A DNA stretch of 64,000 nucleotides from Bacillus siamensis KCTC 13613 (GTDB lineage: Bacteria > Bacillota > Bacilli > Bacillales > Bacillaceae), in assembly GCF_000262045.1 (NCBI RefSeq), contig NZ_AJVF01000013.1:496001-560000 (forward strand), given 5' to 3'. The notes beneath the pieces are model-generated. The model did no database searches. It was given only the letters and a program-made list of their open reading frames with translations, and had not been told where the DNA came from. The translations under genes and the position numbers were made by a program. This document shows, piece by piece, positions 1 through 8,328 of the stretch (the first letter of the stretch is position 1; the number at the start of each line of letters is the position of its first letter).

Positions 1-1399
1 TCGGTTCATCCAGAATTAAAATGTTCGCGCCGGAAAGCATCGCTTTTGAAAGCATGCAGCGTACTTTTTCTCCTCCGGAAAGAACGTTTGATTTTTTGTT
101 GACTTCTTCCCCAGAGAACAGCATGCGTCCTAAGAAGCCGCGCAGAAAGCTTTCGCTTTGGTCATGCGGCGAGTATTGGCGGAGCCAGTCTACAAGGTTC
201 GCATCGCTGCCGTCGAAATATTCGCTGTTGTCTTTAGGGAAGTACGCCTGAGAAGTGGTAACGCCCCATTTGAATGTGCCGCTGTCAGCTTCCATTTCCC
301 CGGAAATGATTTTGAACAATGTCGTAACGGCAAGCTCATTGCGGCCCGTAAACGCGATTTTGTCTTCTCTGTTCATAATAAAGCTGACGTTATCAAGCAC
401 CTTAACGCCGTCAATCGTTTTCGTTAAGCCTTCTACCCGCAGCACGTCATTTCCGATCTCGCGTTCCGGCGTGAAATTGACATAAGGATAACGGCGTGAT
501 GACGGTTTGATATCATCAAGCGTAATTTTATCAAGGAGTTTCTTTCTTGACGTCGCCTGCTTTGATTTAGAGGCGTTGGCGCTGAATCTGGCCACGAACT
601 CCTGAAGCTGTTTAATCTGCTCTTCTTTTTTCTTATTGGCTTCCTGAGAAAGCTTTAAAGCAAGCTGGCTGGATTCATACCAGAAATCATAGTTGCCGAC
701 ATACACTTGAATTTTATTAAAATCAAGATCGGCGATGTGTGTGCACACTTTATTTAAAAAGTGACGGTCGTGGGATACGACGATGACTGTGTTCTCAAAG
801 TTGATCAGAAACTCTTCCAGCCACTGAATCGCTTTCAGATCCAAGTGGTTCGTCGGTTCATCAAGCAGCAGAACGTCCGGCTTGCCGAACAGCGCCTGTG
901 CCAAAAGCACTTTCACCTTTTCTGAACCGCCTAAGTCCGCCATTTTCTTCGTATGCAGGTCTTCAGAGATGCCCAGACCCTTTAACAAAATAGCGGCTTC
1001 ACTTTCAGCTTCCCATCCGTTTAATTCCGCAAACTCTCCTTCAAGCTCAGCGGCGCGGATGCCGTCCTCATCAGAAAAATCCGGTTTCATATAAATTGCG
1101 TCTTTTTCCTGCATGACTTCGTATAAACGTTTATGTCCCATAATGACGACTTTCAGAACTTCGTAATCTTCATATTCAAAATGGTTCTGCTTCAGGATGG
1201 CAAGGCGTTCGCCCGGGCTCATATGAACATCGCCGGTCTGAGGCTCCAGTTCACCGGATAAAATTTTCAAGAATGTTGATTTTCCGGCACCGTTTGCGCC
1301 TATTAATCCGTAGCAATTGCCCGGCGTAAATTTAATATTGACATCTTCAAATAACTTGCGGTCCGCAAAACGCAAGCTCACATTATTTACAGCAATCAT
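1..1399 (-). CDS. ykpA: ABC-F family ATPase YkpA, 3' end beyond the window
   Basis: The protein has two ABC ATPase domains and no membrane segment, which defines the ABC-F class; such proteins act at the ribosome (translation factors or antibiotic protection) rather than in transport. The first domain shows Walker A GANGAGKST near residue 37, signature LGGSEKVKV and Walker B VLLLDEPTNHLD; the second shows signature LSGGEKVRC and is cut at ILDEP by the left edge, so roughly 466 residues are visible. The start at ATG 1399 follows a GGAGGATTATA ribosome site. It is divergent from ykoA. Family assignment is secure; the exact ribosomal role is not known from sequence. Confidence 0.93.
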   Translation of the reverse strand, partial: MIAVNNVSLRFADRKLFEDVNIKFTPGNCYGLIGANGAGKSTFLKILSGELEPQTGDVHMSPGERLAILKQNHFEYEDYEVLKVVIMGHKRLYEVMQEKDAIYMKPDFSDEDGIRAAELEGEFAELNGWEAESEAAILLKGLGISEDLHTKKMADLGGSEKVKVLLAQALFGKPDVLLLDEPTNHLDLKAIQWLEEFLINFENTVIVVSHDRHFLNKVCTHIADLDFNKIQVYVGNYDFWYESSQLALKLSQEANKKKEEQIKQLQEFVARFSANASKSKQATSRKKLLDKITLDDIKPSSRRYPYVNFTPEREIGNDVLRVEGLTKTIDGVKVLDNVSFIMNREDKIAFTGRNELAVTTLFKIISGEMEADSGTFKWGVTTSQAYFPKDNSEYFDGSDANLVDWLRQYSPHDQSESFLRGFLGRMLFSGEEVNKKSNVLSGGEKVRCMLSKAMLSGANILILDEP

Positions 1400-1562
1400 T
1401 TATAATCCTCCATCGTGTCTAACATCAATAAAAGTATACCATGAATAAAGGGGAAGAGAAATGTTTCCCTGCGAATATAAGGGTTTTGAAAAGACGCAAG
1501 CGCCAAACCCGAAGCCCTGTGATACAATAGATATATATACATATTCATCACGGAGGAACAAG

Positions 1563-1832
1563 TTGAAGCTTTTAACACTCACAGAATATTGTCTTATGAT
1601 TTTCTTTACCGGGGTTTTTCTGGCCGTCACAGGCTTTACCGCACGTGACATCGGCTTGTACGTCGGAATCGCCCTCATTTACACGTTTTCGCATCTCTTT
1701 TCAAAACGGATGCTTGAAAAACGCGGCAAAGAGAAGCAGCAGGTGCATCTTTTTTTCAGCGTTCTGGCCATTGTCGGATCAGTGCTGGCCACGGTAATGT
1801 TCATTGCCATCGCCGCCTCGTTTGCCAAATAA
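1563..1832 (+). CDS. ykoA: small membrane protein YkoA
   Basis: This 89-residue protein has three hydrophobic stretches (about residues 7-25, 29-42 and 63-85) separated by a basic loop containing KRMLEKRGKEK, so it is probably an integral membrane protein. I chose the TTG at 1563 because GGAGG lies about 8 bases upstream; the reading frame stays open further upstream to 1461, but that extension has no ribosome site. It sits between ykpA and sipT and shares a bidirectional terminator with sipT. The name rests on gene order and length. Function is unknown. Confidence 0.75.
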   Translation: MKLLTLTEYCLMIFFTGVFLAVTGFTARDIGLYVGIALIYTFSHLFSKRMLEKRGKEKQQVHLFFSVLAIVGSVLATVMFIAIAASFAK

Positions 1833-1871
1833 AAAACGCCGGCCGTCCGAATCGGGCAGCGCGGCGTTTTT
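1832..1871. terminator. bidirectional terminator between ykoA and sipT
   Basis: The stem AAAAACGCCG / CGGCGTTTTT has A and T runs on its outer sides, so it can end transcription of both convergent genes. The sipT stop codon lies at its right edge. Confidence 0.85.
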
Positions 1872-2451
1872 ATTTTGTCTGACGCATATCATGAAACGGG
1901 AAGAACACAAACTTCGAGGTGCCGACGATCCGTTTTTCGGCAATTAAACCGAGTCCGTTCCGGCTGTCCATTGAGTTCAGCCGATTGTCGCCCATGACGA
2001 AGTATTTGCCTTTCGGAACCTTTACGGGGCCGAAATCTCCCGTCAGGTTGACTCCCAGTTTTTTCGCTTCTTTTTTATTGCTCGCGAGGTACGGTTCATC
2101 GATTTTTTTGCCGTTTATATAAAGCGTATCATTTTTCATTTCCACCGTTTCTCCGGGTTTTCCGATGAGCCGCTTTACATAATGGACTTTCGATGTATCG
2201 CCGTTAATAATGACGATGTCCCCCCGCTCGATTTCTCCGATATAATTGACGCTTTTGTTGACAAACAGCCTTTCACCGTCATGTAATGTCGGGTACATTG
2301 ATGATCCTTCCACTAAGTACGGTTCAAACAGGAAATGGCGGATTAAAAGCGCAAGAGCGACCGCTATAATGATGGCCTTTCCCCATTCCCAATACGTGTT
2401 GGATTTTCTTTTTACCGATTTTTCAGAAGTAGGTTTTTGTTCTTCAGTCAA
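1870..2451 (-). CDS. sipT: type I signal peptidase SipT
   Basis: Membrane serine protease that removes signal peptides from exported preproteins on the outer face of the membrane. One N-terminal membrane anchor (about residues 25-42) is followed by the catalytic box GSSMYPT with Ser51, and the general-base lysine in HYVKRLIG (Lys93); the C-terminal box GDNRLNSMDSR is present. Starting at the TTG at 2451, preceded by AGGAGG, gives 193 residues, the length of B. subtilis SipT; an in-frame ATG 12 codons upstream lacks a ribosome site. One of several Sip paralogues expected in this group. It has its own terminator shared with ykoA. Confidence 0.95.
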   Translation of the reverse strand: MTEEQKPTSEKSVKRKSNTYWEWGKAIIIAVALALLIRHFLFEPYLVEGSSMYPTLHDGERLFVNKSVNYIGEIERGDIVIINGDTSKVHYVKRLIGKPGETVEMKNDTLYINGKKIDEPYLASNKKEAKKLGVNLTGDFGPVKVPKGKYFVMGDNRLNSMDSRNGLGLIAEKRIVGTSKFVFFPFHDMRQTK

Positions 2452-2551
2452 CGTGGTTCCTCCTAGACGATCACTGTTACGGTTCATGTACTATCTTTAC
2501 TTTATCACAACTCATCACAAAATACATAACGCTTCTATGCGCATATGATTG

Positions 2552-2580
2552 AAAAAAGCGCCCGTAAAGGACGCTTTTTG
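2552..2580 (-). terminator. terminator of the fruRKA operon
   Basis: On the minus strand an imperfect stem AAAAAGCG / CGCTTTTT follows the fruA stop and ends in a T run. Confidence 0.7.
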
Positions 2581-2581
2581 C

Positions 2582-4483
2582 TTATTTCTCTACTACCGGT
2601 TTTTTGACGATTCCCAAGATAACCGCCGTTACAACCGCTCCGATCACGATGCTCATTAAGTAAAGCAGCGGATGGTTCGTAATGAATGCAACGAATATTC
2701 CTCCGTGCGGTGCAGGGAGCGTTACCCGGAAAAACTCTGTCAGTCCGCCCGCTACCGCAGAACCGATAACGGCTGCAGGGATGACGCGAAGCGGATCAGC
2801 CGCCGCAAACGGGATCGCGCCTTCTGTAACGAAAGCAGCTCCCATGAAGTAGCACGTAATACCGGCTTCACGGTCACGTTTAGAGAATTTATGTTTAAAG
2901 AATGTTGTCGCCAGTGCAATTCCAAGCGGCGGAGCCATTCCGCCCGCCATGATGGCTGCGTGCGGGGCATAGTTTCCGGCGCCGATCATCGCAATACCGA
3001 AAGTGAACGCCGCTTTATTGAGCGGGCCGCCCATGTCGATAGCCATCATACCGCCTAAAATAATCCCCATTAAGACAAGGTTTCCGGTTCCAAGGCTTTC
3101 AAGCCAATTTGTTAAGAAATTCATAAACGCTGCTACAGGTGTGTTAATGACAAACTGCATCAGGACACCGGTGATAAAAATACCGAGCAGCGGATAAATC
3201 AATACAGGTTTTAATCCGTCAAGAGTCTGAGGAATAAAGACAAACAGCTTTTTCAGCAGGACTACGACATAACCGGCTAAGAATCCGGCAATCAGTCCGC
3301 CCAAGAATCCGGCATTCGCCTGCGTAGCCATAAATCCGCCGACCATACCCGGCGCAAACCCCGGACGGTCCGCAATACTCATTGCGATGAATCCGGCAAG
3401 AACGGCAACGATCAGTTTTAACGCATTATCGCCGCCGATAAAGTTCAGCGCTGCAGCAAACGTGTTGTATGTCGGATCTTTCGGATCAGCTGAATGAATT
3501 CCCCAGAAGAATGAAATCGCCACGAGGATTCCGCCGCCGACGACAAATGGCAGCATGTTGCTGACACCGCTCATTAAGTGTTTATAGAAAGTGCTTCCGA
3601 TGCTTGTGCCTGATTTCTGTTTCGGGCCGTCTTCATTAGAAGAGGCAGATCCTCCGCCGCTGCCTTCGTAAATCGGGGCATCTTGATTAACGGCTTTTTC
3701 AATCAGTTCTTGAGGACGTCTGATACCGGCCGTTACGGGCACTTGAAGAACATGTTTGCCTTTAAAGCGCTCCATTTCAACCTGTTTATCAGCTGCTACG
3801 ATAATCGCAGGCGCATCTTCAATTTCCTGAGCCGTCAGCTTATGCTTGATTCCGCTTGAGCCGTTTGTCTCTACTTTAATGTCGACACCGAGCTCTTTCG
3901 CTTTTTCTTTCAGTGCGTCAGCAGCCATGAATGTATGAGCGATACCTGTCGGACATGCAGTAACCGCAAGAATTTTGCCCTTTCCTGACGGCGCTGCCTG
4001 TTCTTCCTGCTCTTCTTCCTCATCGTCATCTTTGTCATGCTGATTGATGATGTCAATGATCGCATCTTCTGATTCAGCCTCAAGAAGCTGTTTGCGGATT
4101 TCTTCACGCATGAGAAGCGTTGAAAGTCTTGATAATGCTTCAAGGTGCGTATTGTTCGCTCCTTCGGTTGCCGCAATCATAAAGACCAGGTGTGCCGGCT
4201 GACCGTCTAATGATTCATAGTCCACACCTTCTTTTGAACGTCCGAATGCGATGGCCGGGTTAATGACGCTCGCCGTCTTCGCGTGAGGAATGGCAATGCC
4301 TTCGCCGATTCCCGTCGAGCTTTGGCTTTCACGATTTAAAATGGCTGCTTTGTAAGCCTCTCTGTCATTTAATCTGCCGGCTTTGTCAAGCACTGTCACC
4401 ATTTCATCGATAACGTTTTCTTTCTCTTTGCTTTCTATATTGAGATGAATTGTATCTCTTGTTAACAGCTCAGTTATCTTCAC
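2582..4483 (-). CDS. fruA: fructose-specific PTS enzyme IIABC
   Basis: Takes up fructose and phosphorylates it to fructose-1-phosphate using phosphate passed from HPr. Domain order in the 633 residues is IIA (about 1-147, phosphorylated His67 in GIAIPHAKT), an acidic linker (about 150-162), IIB (about 168-270, phospho-Cys177 in VTACPTGIAHTF) and a membrane IIC domain with about eight to ten hydrophobic segments to the C terminus. It is the last gene of fruR-fruK-fruA, starting 14 bp after fruK behind an AGGAGG site. Expression should follow the FruR and CcpA sites upstream of fruR. All active residues are intact. Confidence 0.96.
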   Translation of the reverse strand: MKITELLTRDTIHLNIESKEKENVIDEMVTVLDKAGRLNDREAYKAAILNRESQSSTGIGEGIAIPHAKTASVINPAIAFGRSKEGVDYESLDGQPAHLVFMIAATEGANNTHLEALSRLSTLLMREEIRKQLLEAESEDAIIDIINQHDKDDDEEEEQEEQAAPSGKGKILAVTACPTGIAHTFMAADALKEKAKELGVDIKVETNGSSGIKHKLTAQEIEDAPAIIVAADKQVEMERFKGKHVLQVPVTAGIRRPQELIEKAVNQDAPIYEGSGGGSASSNEDGPKQKSGTSIGSTFYKHLMSGVSNMLPFVVGGGILVAISFFWGIHSADPKDPTYNTFAAALNFIGGDNALKLIVAVLAGFIAMSIADRPGFAPGMVGGFMATQANAGFLGGLIAGFLAGYVVVLLKKLFVFIPQTLDGLKPVLIYPLLGIFITGVLMQFVINTPVAAFMNFLTNWLESLGTGNLVLMGIILGGMMAIDMGGPLNKAAFTFGIAMIGAGNYAPHAAIMAGGMAPPLGIALATTFFKHKFSKRDREAGITCYFMGAAFVTEGAIPFAAADPLRVIPAAVIGSAVAGGLTEFFRVTLPAPHGGIFVAFITNHPLLYLMSIVIGAVVTAVILGIVKKPVVEK

Positions 4484-4497
4484 TTTTCTTTCCTCCT

Positions 4498-5409
4498 CTA
4501 TAGACGTGTGACTTTAACTTCAGGAAGAAGCTGCTGTACAAACTCTTCAGTTCCGAGCTCCTCAGAAAACGCCGTCGCGCTTCCGGAAGCAACACCTAAA
4601 CGGAACGCGTCTTCCAAAGGCAGCTGTTTTGAGATCCCCGCAAGGAAACCCGCGACAACGGAATCACCCGCGCCTACCGAATTGACCAGCTTTCCTTTAG
4701 GAACATTAGCGAGGAAAACCGCCTCTTTCGTAAATAAAAGCGCACCGTCGCCAGCCATCGAAACAATCGCATGTTCAGCGCCTTGTTCAATTAATTTTTT
4801 GCCGTACGGAACGGCTGCTTCGGCTGAGTCAATGACCGTATTGAACATTTCGCCAAGCTCGTGATGGTTCGGCTTCATCAAAAACGGTTTCATTTCTGTC
4901 GCTTTCATAAGCGCTTCACCAGAGATGTCTACCACCACCCGGGCATTCTGCTTTCTGCATGCCTCAGCAATTTTTTCATACGTGTTATGCGGAAGAGAAG
5001 ATGGGATGCTTCCCGCTAAAACGACGATGTCTCCTTCTTTCAGAGCGGAGAACTGTTCTAAAAAGGCACTGAACACTTCGTCTGAAATCGTCGGGCCCTG
5101 ACCGTTAATTTCCGTTTCATCGCCCGTTTTCAGTTTTACATTTATACGCGTGTCTTCATCCACCTCAGAAAAAGCCGTTTCCAGACCTTCCTGCTGCAAA
5201 AATGACGTGATATAATTTCCGGTAAATCCGCCGACAAACCCCAATGCTTTTGACGGCACATGGTGTCTTTTCAGTAATCTCGAAACATTAATGCCTTTCC
5301 CGCCGGGGTACTTCGTGTCATAGCTGGAACGGTTTAAACCGCCTACGGCAAAATCTTCAACGTGAACGATATAGTCAACAGACGGATTGAGGGTTACAGT
5401 GTAAATCAT
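4498..5409 (-). CDS. fruK: 1-phosphofructokinase
   Basis: Cytosolic PfkB-family kinase converting the fructose-1-phosphate made by FruA to fructose-1,6-bisphosphate, feeding glycolysis. The 303 residues carry the N-terminal PfkB signature GGKGINVSRLL (about 37-47) and the C-terminal VGAGDSVVAGFLAG with the catalytic aspartate in GAGD (near residue 249). It overlaps the fruR stop codon by 4 bases and precedes fruA by 14 bp, so the three are translationally linked. Confidence 0.96.
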   Translation of the reverse strand: MIYTVTLNPSVDYIVHVEDFAVGGLNRSSYDTKYPGGKGINVSRLLKRHHVPSKALGFVGGFTGNYITSFLQQEGLETAFSEVDEDTRINVKLKTGDETEINGQGPTISDEVFSAFLEQFSALKEGDIVVLAGSIPSSLPHNTYEKIAEACRKQNARVVVDISGEALMKATEMKPFLMKPNHHELGEMFNTVIDSAEAAVPYGKKLIEQGAEHAIVSMAGDGALLFTKEAVFLANVPKGKLVNSVGAGDSVVAGFLAGISKQLPLEDAFRLGVASGSATAFSEELGTEEFVQQLLPEVKVTRL

Positions 5410-6161
5410 GATTTCACTACCTTTACGACAGTTTTTTCTTGGTAATTATCGAATGCAAGTTCTTCAGATTCAGTGGTAATGATAACGGCATCGCCCAAAG
5501 CGGCGAACGCTGCGAAAGAAATCTCGCCGAATTTGGAAGGGTCGGCTAAAACATACGCGTTTTTCGCCTGTCTCACAGCCTTTGTCTTCAGAAGAGCCTC
5601 ATCCGGATCGGGTGTTGTAAAACCGGCTTCAATGTGCACGCCGTTCACTCCGAGAAAGCTTTTGTCAAACCGGTACTGGCTGACCGCCGATAATGAGGCG
5701 CCGCCGATCATCGCACCTGTTCGATGCTTCACATATCCTCCGAGAAGATAAAAGGGGATCCCTTTCCTTATTAAAGCGTCGATATGCATAACTCCGTTTG
5801 TGACAACCACAATGTCCTTTGTTTGATCTATAAAATCAATCATATGCAATGCAGTTGTTCCCGCATCAAGATAAATACAGTCACCTTCTTCTAATAAAGA
5901 TGCCGCTTTTTCTGCAATCTTCAGCTTATCTTGAAGGTTTTTGGAGGATTTTTCAAGCATATCGGGTTCTTGCCGGCTGTTGGAAAGCTTAGATGCCCCG
6001 CCGTGAACGCGCTTTAAAAACCCGCGCTCTTCAAGCGTTGATAAATCCCTTCTGATTGTTGATTCAGAAGCGTTTGTCATGCTTATCAGCTCTTGAATCT
6101 TTACCACGTCACGCTTTTCAATCTGATCAAGGATCAGCTGATACCTTTCAGGAGTGAGCAT
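5406..6161 (-). CDS. fruR: DeoR-family regulator of the fructose operon
   Basis: 251-residue transcription factor. An N-terminal winged helix (about residues 1-58, with ASESTIRRDLSTLEERG as recognition region) precedes a DeoRC sugar-phosphate sensor domain (LDAGTTALHM, VVTNGVMHI). By family it senses fructose-1-phosphate and represses its own operon. It is first in fruR-fruK-fruA. Upstream lie a good SigA-type promoter (6205-6233), a perfect cre (6174-6188) and a run of 10-bp-spaced repeats (6234-6276) that could be its operator. ATG 6161 follows AAAGGAGGCGG. Confidence 0.93.
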   Translation of the reverse strand: MLTPERYQLILDQIEKRDVVKIQELISMTNASESTIRRDLSTLEERGFLKRVHGGASKLSNSRQEPDMLEKSSKNLQDKLKIAEKAASLLEEGDCIYLDAGTTALHMIDFIDQTKDIVVVTNGVMHIDALIRKGIPFYLLGGYVKHRTGAMIGGASLSAVSQYRFDKSFLGVNGVHIEAGFTTPDPDEALLKTKAVRQAKNAYVLADPSKFGEISFAAFAALGDAVIITTESEELAFDNYQEKTVVKVVKS

Positions 6162-6173
6162 ATTCCGCCTCCT

Positions 6174-6188
6174 TTGAAAACGTATTCA
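6174..6188 (-). promoter_or_regulatory. CcpA catabolite-response element (cre)
   Basis: TTGAAAACGTATTCA matches every fixed position of the cre consensus WTGNAANCGNWNNCW. It lies between the fruR promoter and the fruR start codon, where bound CcpA would act as a roadblock. A second, one-mismatch copy (6206-6220) overlaps the -10 box. Confidence 0.8.
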
Positions 6189-6204
6189 TTTCACCTACAA
6201 GATT

Positions 6205-6233
6205 ATTGTAAACGCTTTTTTTACTTCGAGCAA
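6205..6233 (-). promoter_or_regulatory. fruRKA promoter (SigA type)
   Basis: Minus strand -35 TTGCTC (6228-6233), 17-bp spacer, -10 TACAAT (6205-6210). Confidence 0.7.
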
Positions 6234-6276
6234 CTAAAATCACTCAAATTCATTCAATAACTATCAAAATCTTTCA
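6234..6276 (-). promoter_or_regulatory. tandem repeats upstream of the fruR promoter, probable FruR operator
   Basis: Two 13-mers, TCAAATTCATTCA (6244-6256) and TCAAAATCTTTCA (6264-6276), match at 11 of 13 positions and start exactly 20 bp apart; weaker copies occur at the intervening 10-bp phase. They abut the -35 box. Tandem direct repeats are the usual operator form for DeoR-family proteins. The assignment to FruR is inferred from position. Confidence 0.5.
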
Positions 6277-6410
6277 CATTTGTTCATATTAACGTATGTA
6301 CATAGGGTTTGTAAACTGTAAATTCGACAAAAAGGGGGACAATTGTATGACATTTCTTTTTATCATAAATGAAAAAAGTCTATTATATTCATTCAATCTT
6401 TAAAACACAG

Positions 6411-6441
6411 AAAAAACCCCATGCGGACTGCATGGGGAGGT
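6411..6441 (-). terminator. terminator of yknWXYZ
   Basis: Stem CCCCATGC / GCATGGGG with loop GGACT, followed on the minus strand by TTTTTT. Confidence 0.9.
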
Positions 6442-6445
6442 TTCA

Positions 6446-7639
6446 CTATTCATACCGTAACGCTTCAATCGGATCTAAGCGGGATGCTTTGTTGGCCGGC
6501 AGCATACCGAAGATGACACCGATCAGCATACTGAACAGCACGCCGATACAAACCACCTGCCAGGAAACGAGCGACGGCCAGCCCGCGATAAGGGAAACGA
6601 GTGATGCTCCCCCGTAGCCGAGACCGATTCCGATTAAGCCGCCGATTAAAGTAAGCACAACGGATTCAATTAAGAATTGTGTCAGAATCTGTCCTCTCGT
6701 GGCACCGAGCGATTTGCGGATGCCGATTTCTCTTGTCCGTTCCGTTACCGATACGAGCATAATATTCATGACCCCGATTCCGCCGACGACGAGAGAAATA
6801 CCGGCGATCGAACCGATGATTGTCGTCATGACGGTCGTGACCTGACCGATGCCCGCGGCGATTTCTTCCATATTCATGACTTGGTAGGCCTCTTTTGTGC
6901 CGTGATTGTCATTTAAGAGGCGGGCCGCTTCTTTTCCAGTTATTTTGATTTGGTCAGCGGATTCCGTCTGAATCGAAACGTTGCTGTAGTCATTTGTGCC
7001 GAAAGACGTTTTCAGCATGTTGAACGGAACATACATTTCACTGAGCCCTAGTGATAAAAATCCGCTCTCTTCTTTTAATACACCGATTACTTCTACGGGC
7101 TGTCCGCCGGCCCAGACGATTTTTCCGAGCGGAGATGTTTTCCCGAACAGCTTTTCAGCCATTTTTTTCGAGATGATGCCCGCTCTTTTCCCGGAAAGGA
7201 AATCGTTATCCGTAAATGTCCGCCCATCCTGAACGTCCAGCTTTTTTACGTCCGTGTAGCCGCTGTTAATGCCATTCAGCGTAATGTCCGTTTCTTCTTC
7301 ATGATAACGGGCCGTCATTGATTTTACAGCGGAAGCGACAACCTGCTTTACGCCGTCCACTCCTTTTAATCCATTAATATCTTCTTCTGTAAAACTCGCT
7401 TGCTGCAAAGCGTTCGGATTGGCTGTTAATTCTTCATCGCTCGGCAGATAATACAATTCAATTGTATTGCCCGGCCCGCTGATGGATTGCTTCAGCATTT
7501 GCTCTCCGCCCTGGCCGACAGCCACAACAACGATTACTGAACCGACGCCGATAATGATGCCGAGCATCGTCAAAATCGATCTCAGCTTGTGAGCTCTGAC
7601 GGAACTGAGAGCCATCCGGAGATTTTCTAACAGGCTCAT
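6446..7639 (-). CDS. yknZ: MacB-like ABC permease YknZ
   Basis: Membrane subunit of the YknWXYZ envelope-stress exporter. The 397 residues show the MacB layout: an N-terminal membrane helix (about 20-42), a large extracellular domain (about 50-270) and three C-terminal helices, with the FtsX-type segment SVTERTREIGIRKSLGA just after helix 2. It overlaps yknY by 4 bases. In B. subtilis the four-gene operon is SigW-dependent and gives protection against the SdpC cannibalism toxin; the intact promoter here supports the same role. Confidence 0.93.
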   Translation of the reverse strand: MSLLENLRMALSSVRAHKLRSILTMLGIIIGVGSVIVVVAVGQGGEQMLKQSISGPGNTIELYYLPSDEELTANPNALQQASFTEEDINGLKGVDGVKQVVASAVKSMTARYHEEETDITLNGINSGYTDVKKLDVQDGRTFTDNDFLSGKRAGIISKKMAEKLFGKTSPLGKIVWAGGQPVEVIGVLKEESGFLSLGLSEMYVPFNMLKTSFGTNDYSNVSIQTESADQIKITGKEAARLLNDNHGTKEAYQVMNMEEIAAGIGQVTTVMTTIIGSIAGISLVVGGIGVMNIMLVSVTERTREIGIRKSLGATRGQILTQFLIESVVLTLIGGLIGIGLGYGGASLVSLIAGWPSLVSWQVVCIGVLFSMLIGVIFGMLPANKASRLDPIEALRYE

Positions 7640-8328
7640 TCCCCCACTCTCCTCTGCTCAGAATCGCGGGGAACGATACTGCCGTCACGGACGAAAATCA
7701 CTCTGTTTGTACAATCCGCCACTTCACGCTCATGTGTGACAAGCACCACGGTCACGCCCTCTGCGTTAAGCTCTGTGAACTGCTCCATAATGGAAATGCT
7801 TGTTTTCGTATCCAGCGCGCCGGTCGGCTCATCAGCCAAGATAAGCTTCGGCTCGTTAACGATGGCTCTTGCAATCGCGACACGCTGCTTTTGGCCGCCG
7901 GACAGCTCATTCGGCATGTGAAGCATCCGATCCGCTAAGCCGACTTTTTCCAGCGCATATTCCGCCCGTTCCTCACGCTCTTTTTTGCCGATACCTGCGT
8001 AAATCATGGGAAGTTCGACATTTTTTCTTGCATTCAATCGCGGCAGCAGCTGAAATTGCTGAAAGACAAATCCGATTGATTTGTTCCGGACCGCCGCAAG
8101 CTCTTTTTCCGTGCATGAAGATACATCTTCTCCCGCAAGTCTGTAACTGCCTGATGTCGGTCTGTCCAGACAGCCGATGATATTCATAATCGTAGATTTA
8201 CCTGATCCCGACGGTCCCATAATGGATACATATTCCCCTTCTTCAATCGTCAGGTCGATTGAACGGAGGACATCAAACGTTTCCTTGCCGATCTGATAGC
8301 TTTTTTTCACCTTTGAAAGCTGAATCAT
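7636..8328 (-). CDS. yknY: ABC transporter ATPase YknY
   Basis: 230-residue LolD/MacB-type nucleotide-binding subunit that powers YknZ. Walker A GPSGSGKST (about 38-46), Q-loop FVFQQFQLLP, signature LSGGQKQRVAIARA, Walker B LILADEPTGALD and the switch histidine in LVTHERE are all intact. It begins directly after the yknX stop codon and overlaps yknZ by 4 bases. Confidence 0.94.
   Translation of the reverse strand: MIQLSKVKKSYQIGKETFDVLRSIDLTIEEGEYVSIMGPSGSGKSTIMNIIGCLDRPTSGSYRLAGEDVSSCTEKELAAVRNKSIGFVFQQFQLLPRLNARKNVELPMIYAGIGKKEREERAEYALEKVGLADRMLHMPNELSGGQKQRVAIARAIVNEPKLILADEPTGALDTKTSISIMEQFTELNAEGVTVVLVTHEREVADCTNRVIFVRDGSIVPRDSEQRRVGE

Noticed and set aside
2672-3058. 128-codon plus-strand frame inside fruA
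   Set aside because: It is antisense to the well-supported fruA, has no ribosome site and its product has no recognisable character.
6206-6220. Second cre at the fruR -10 box
   Set aside because: TTGTAAACGCTTTTT lacks the final C of the consensus, so I mention it only as a possible weak site.
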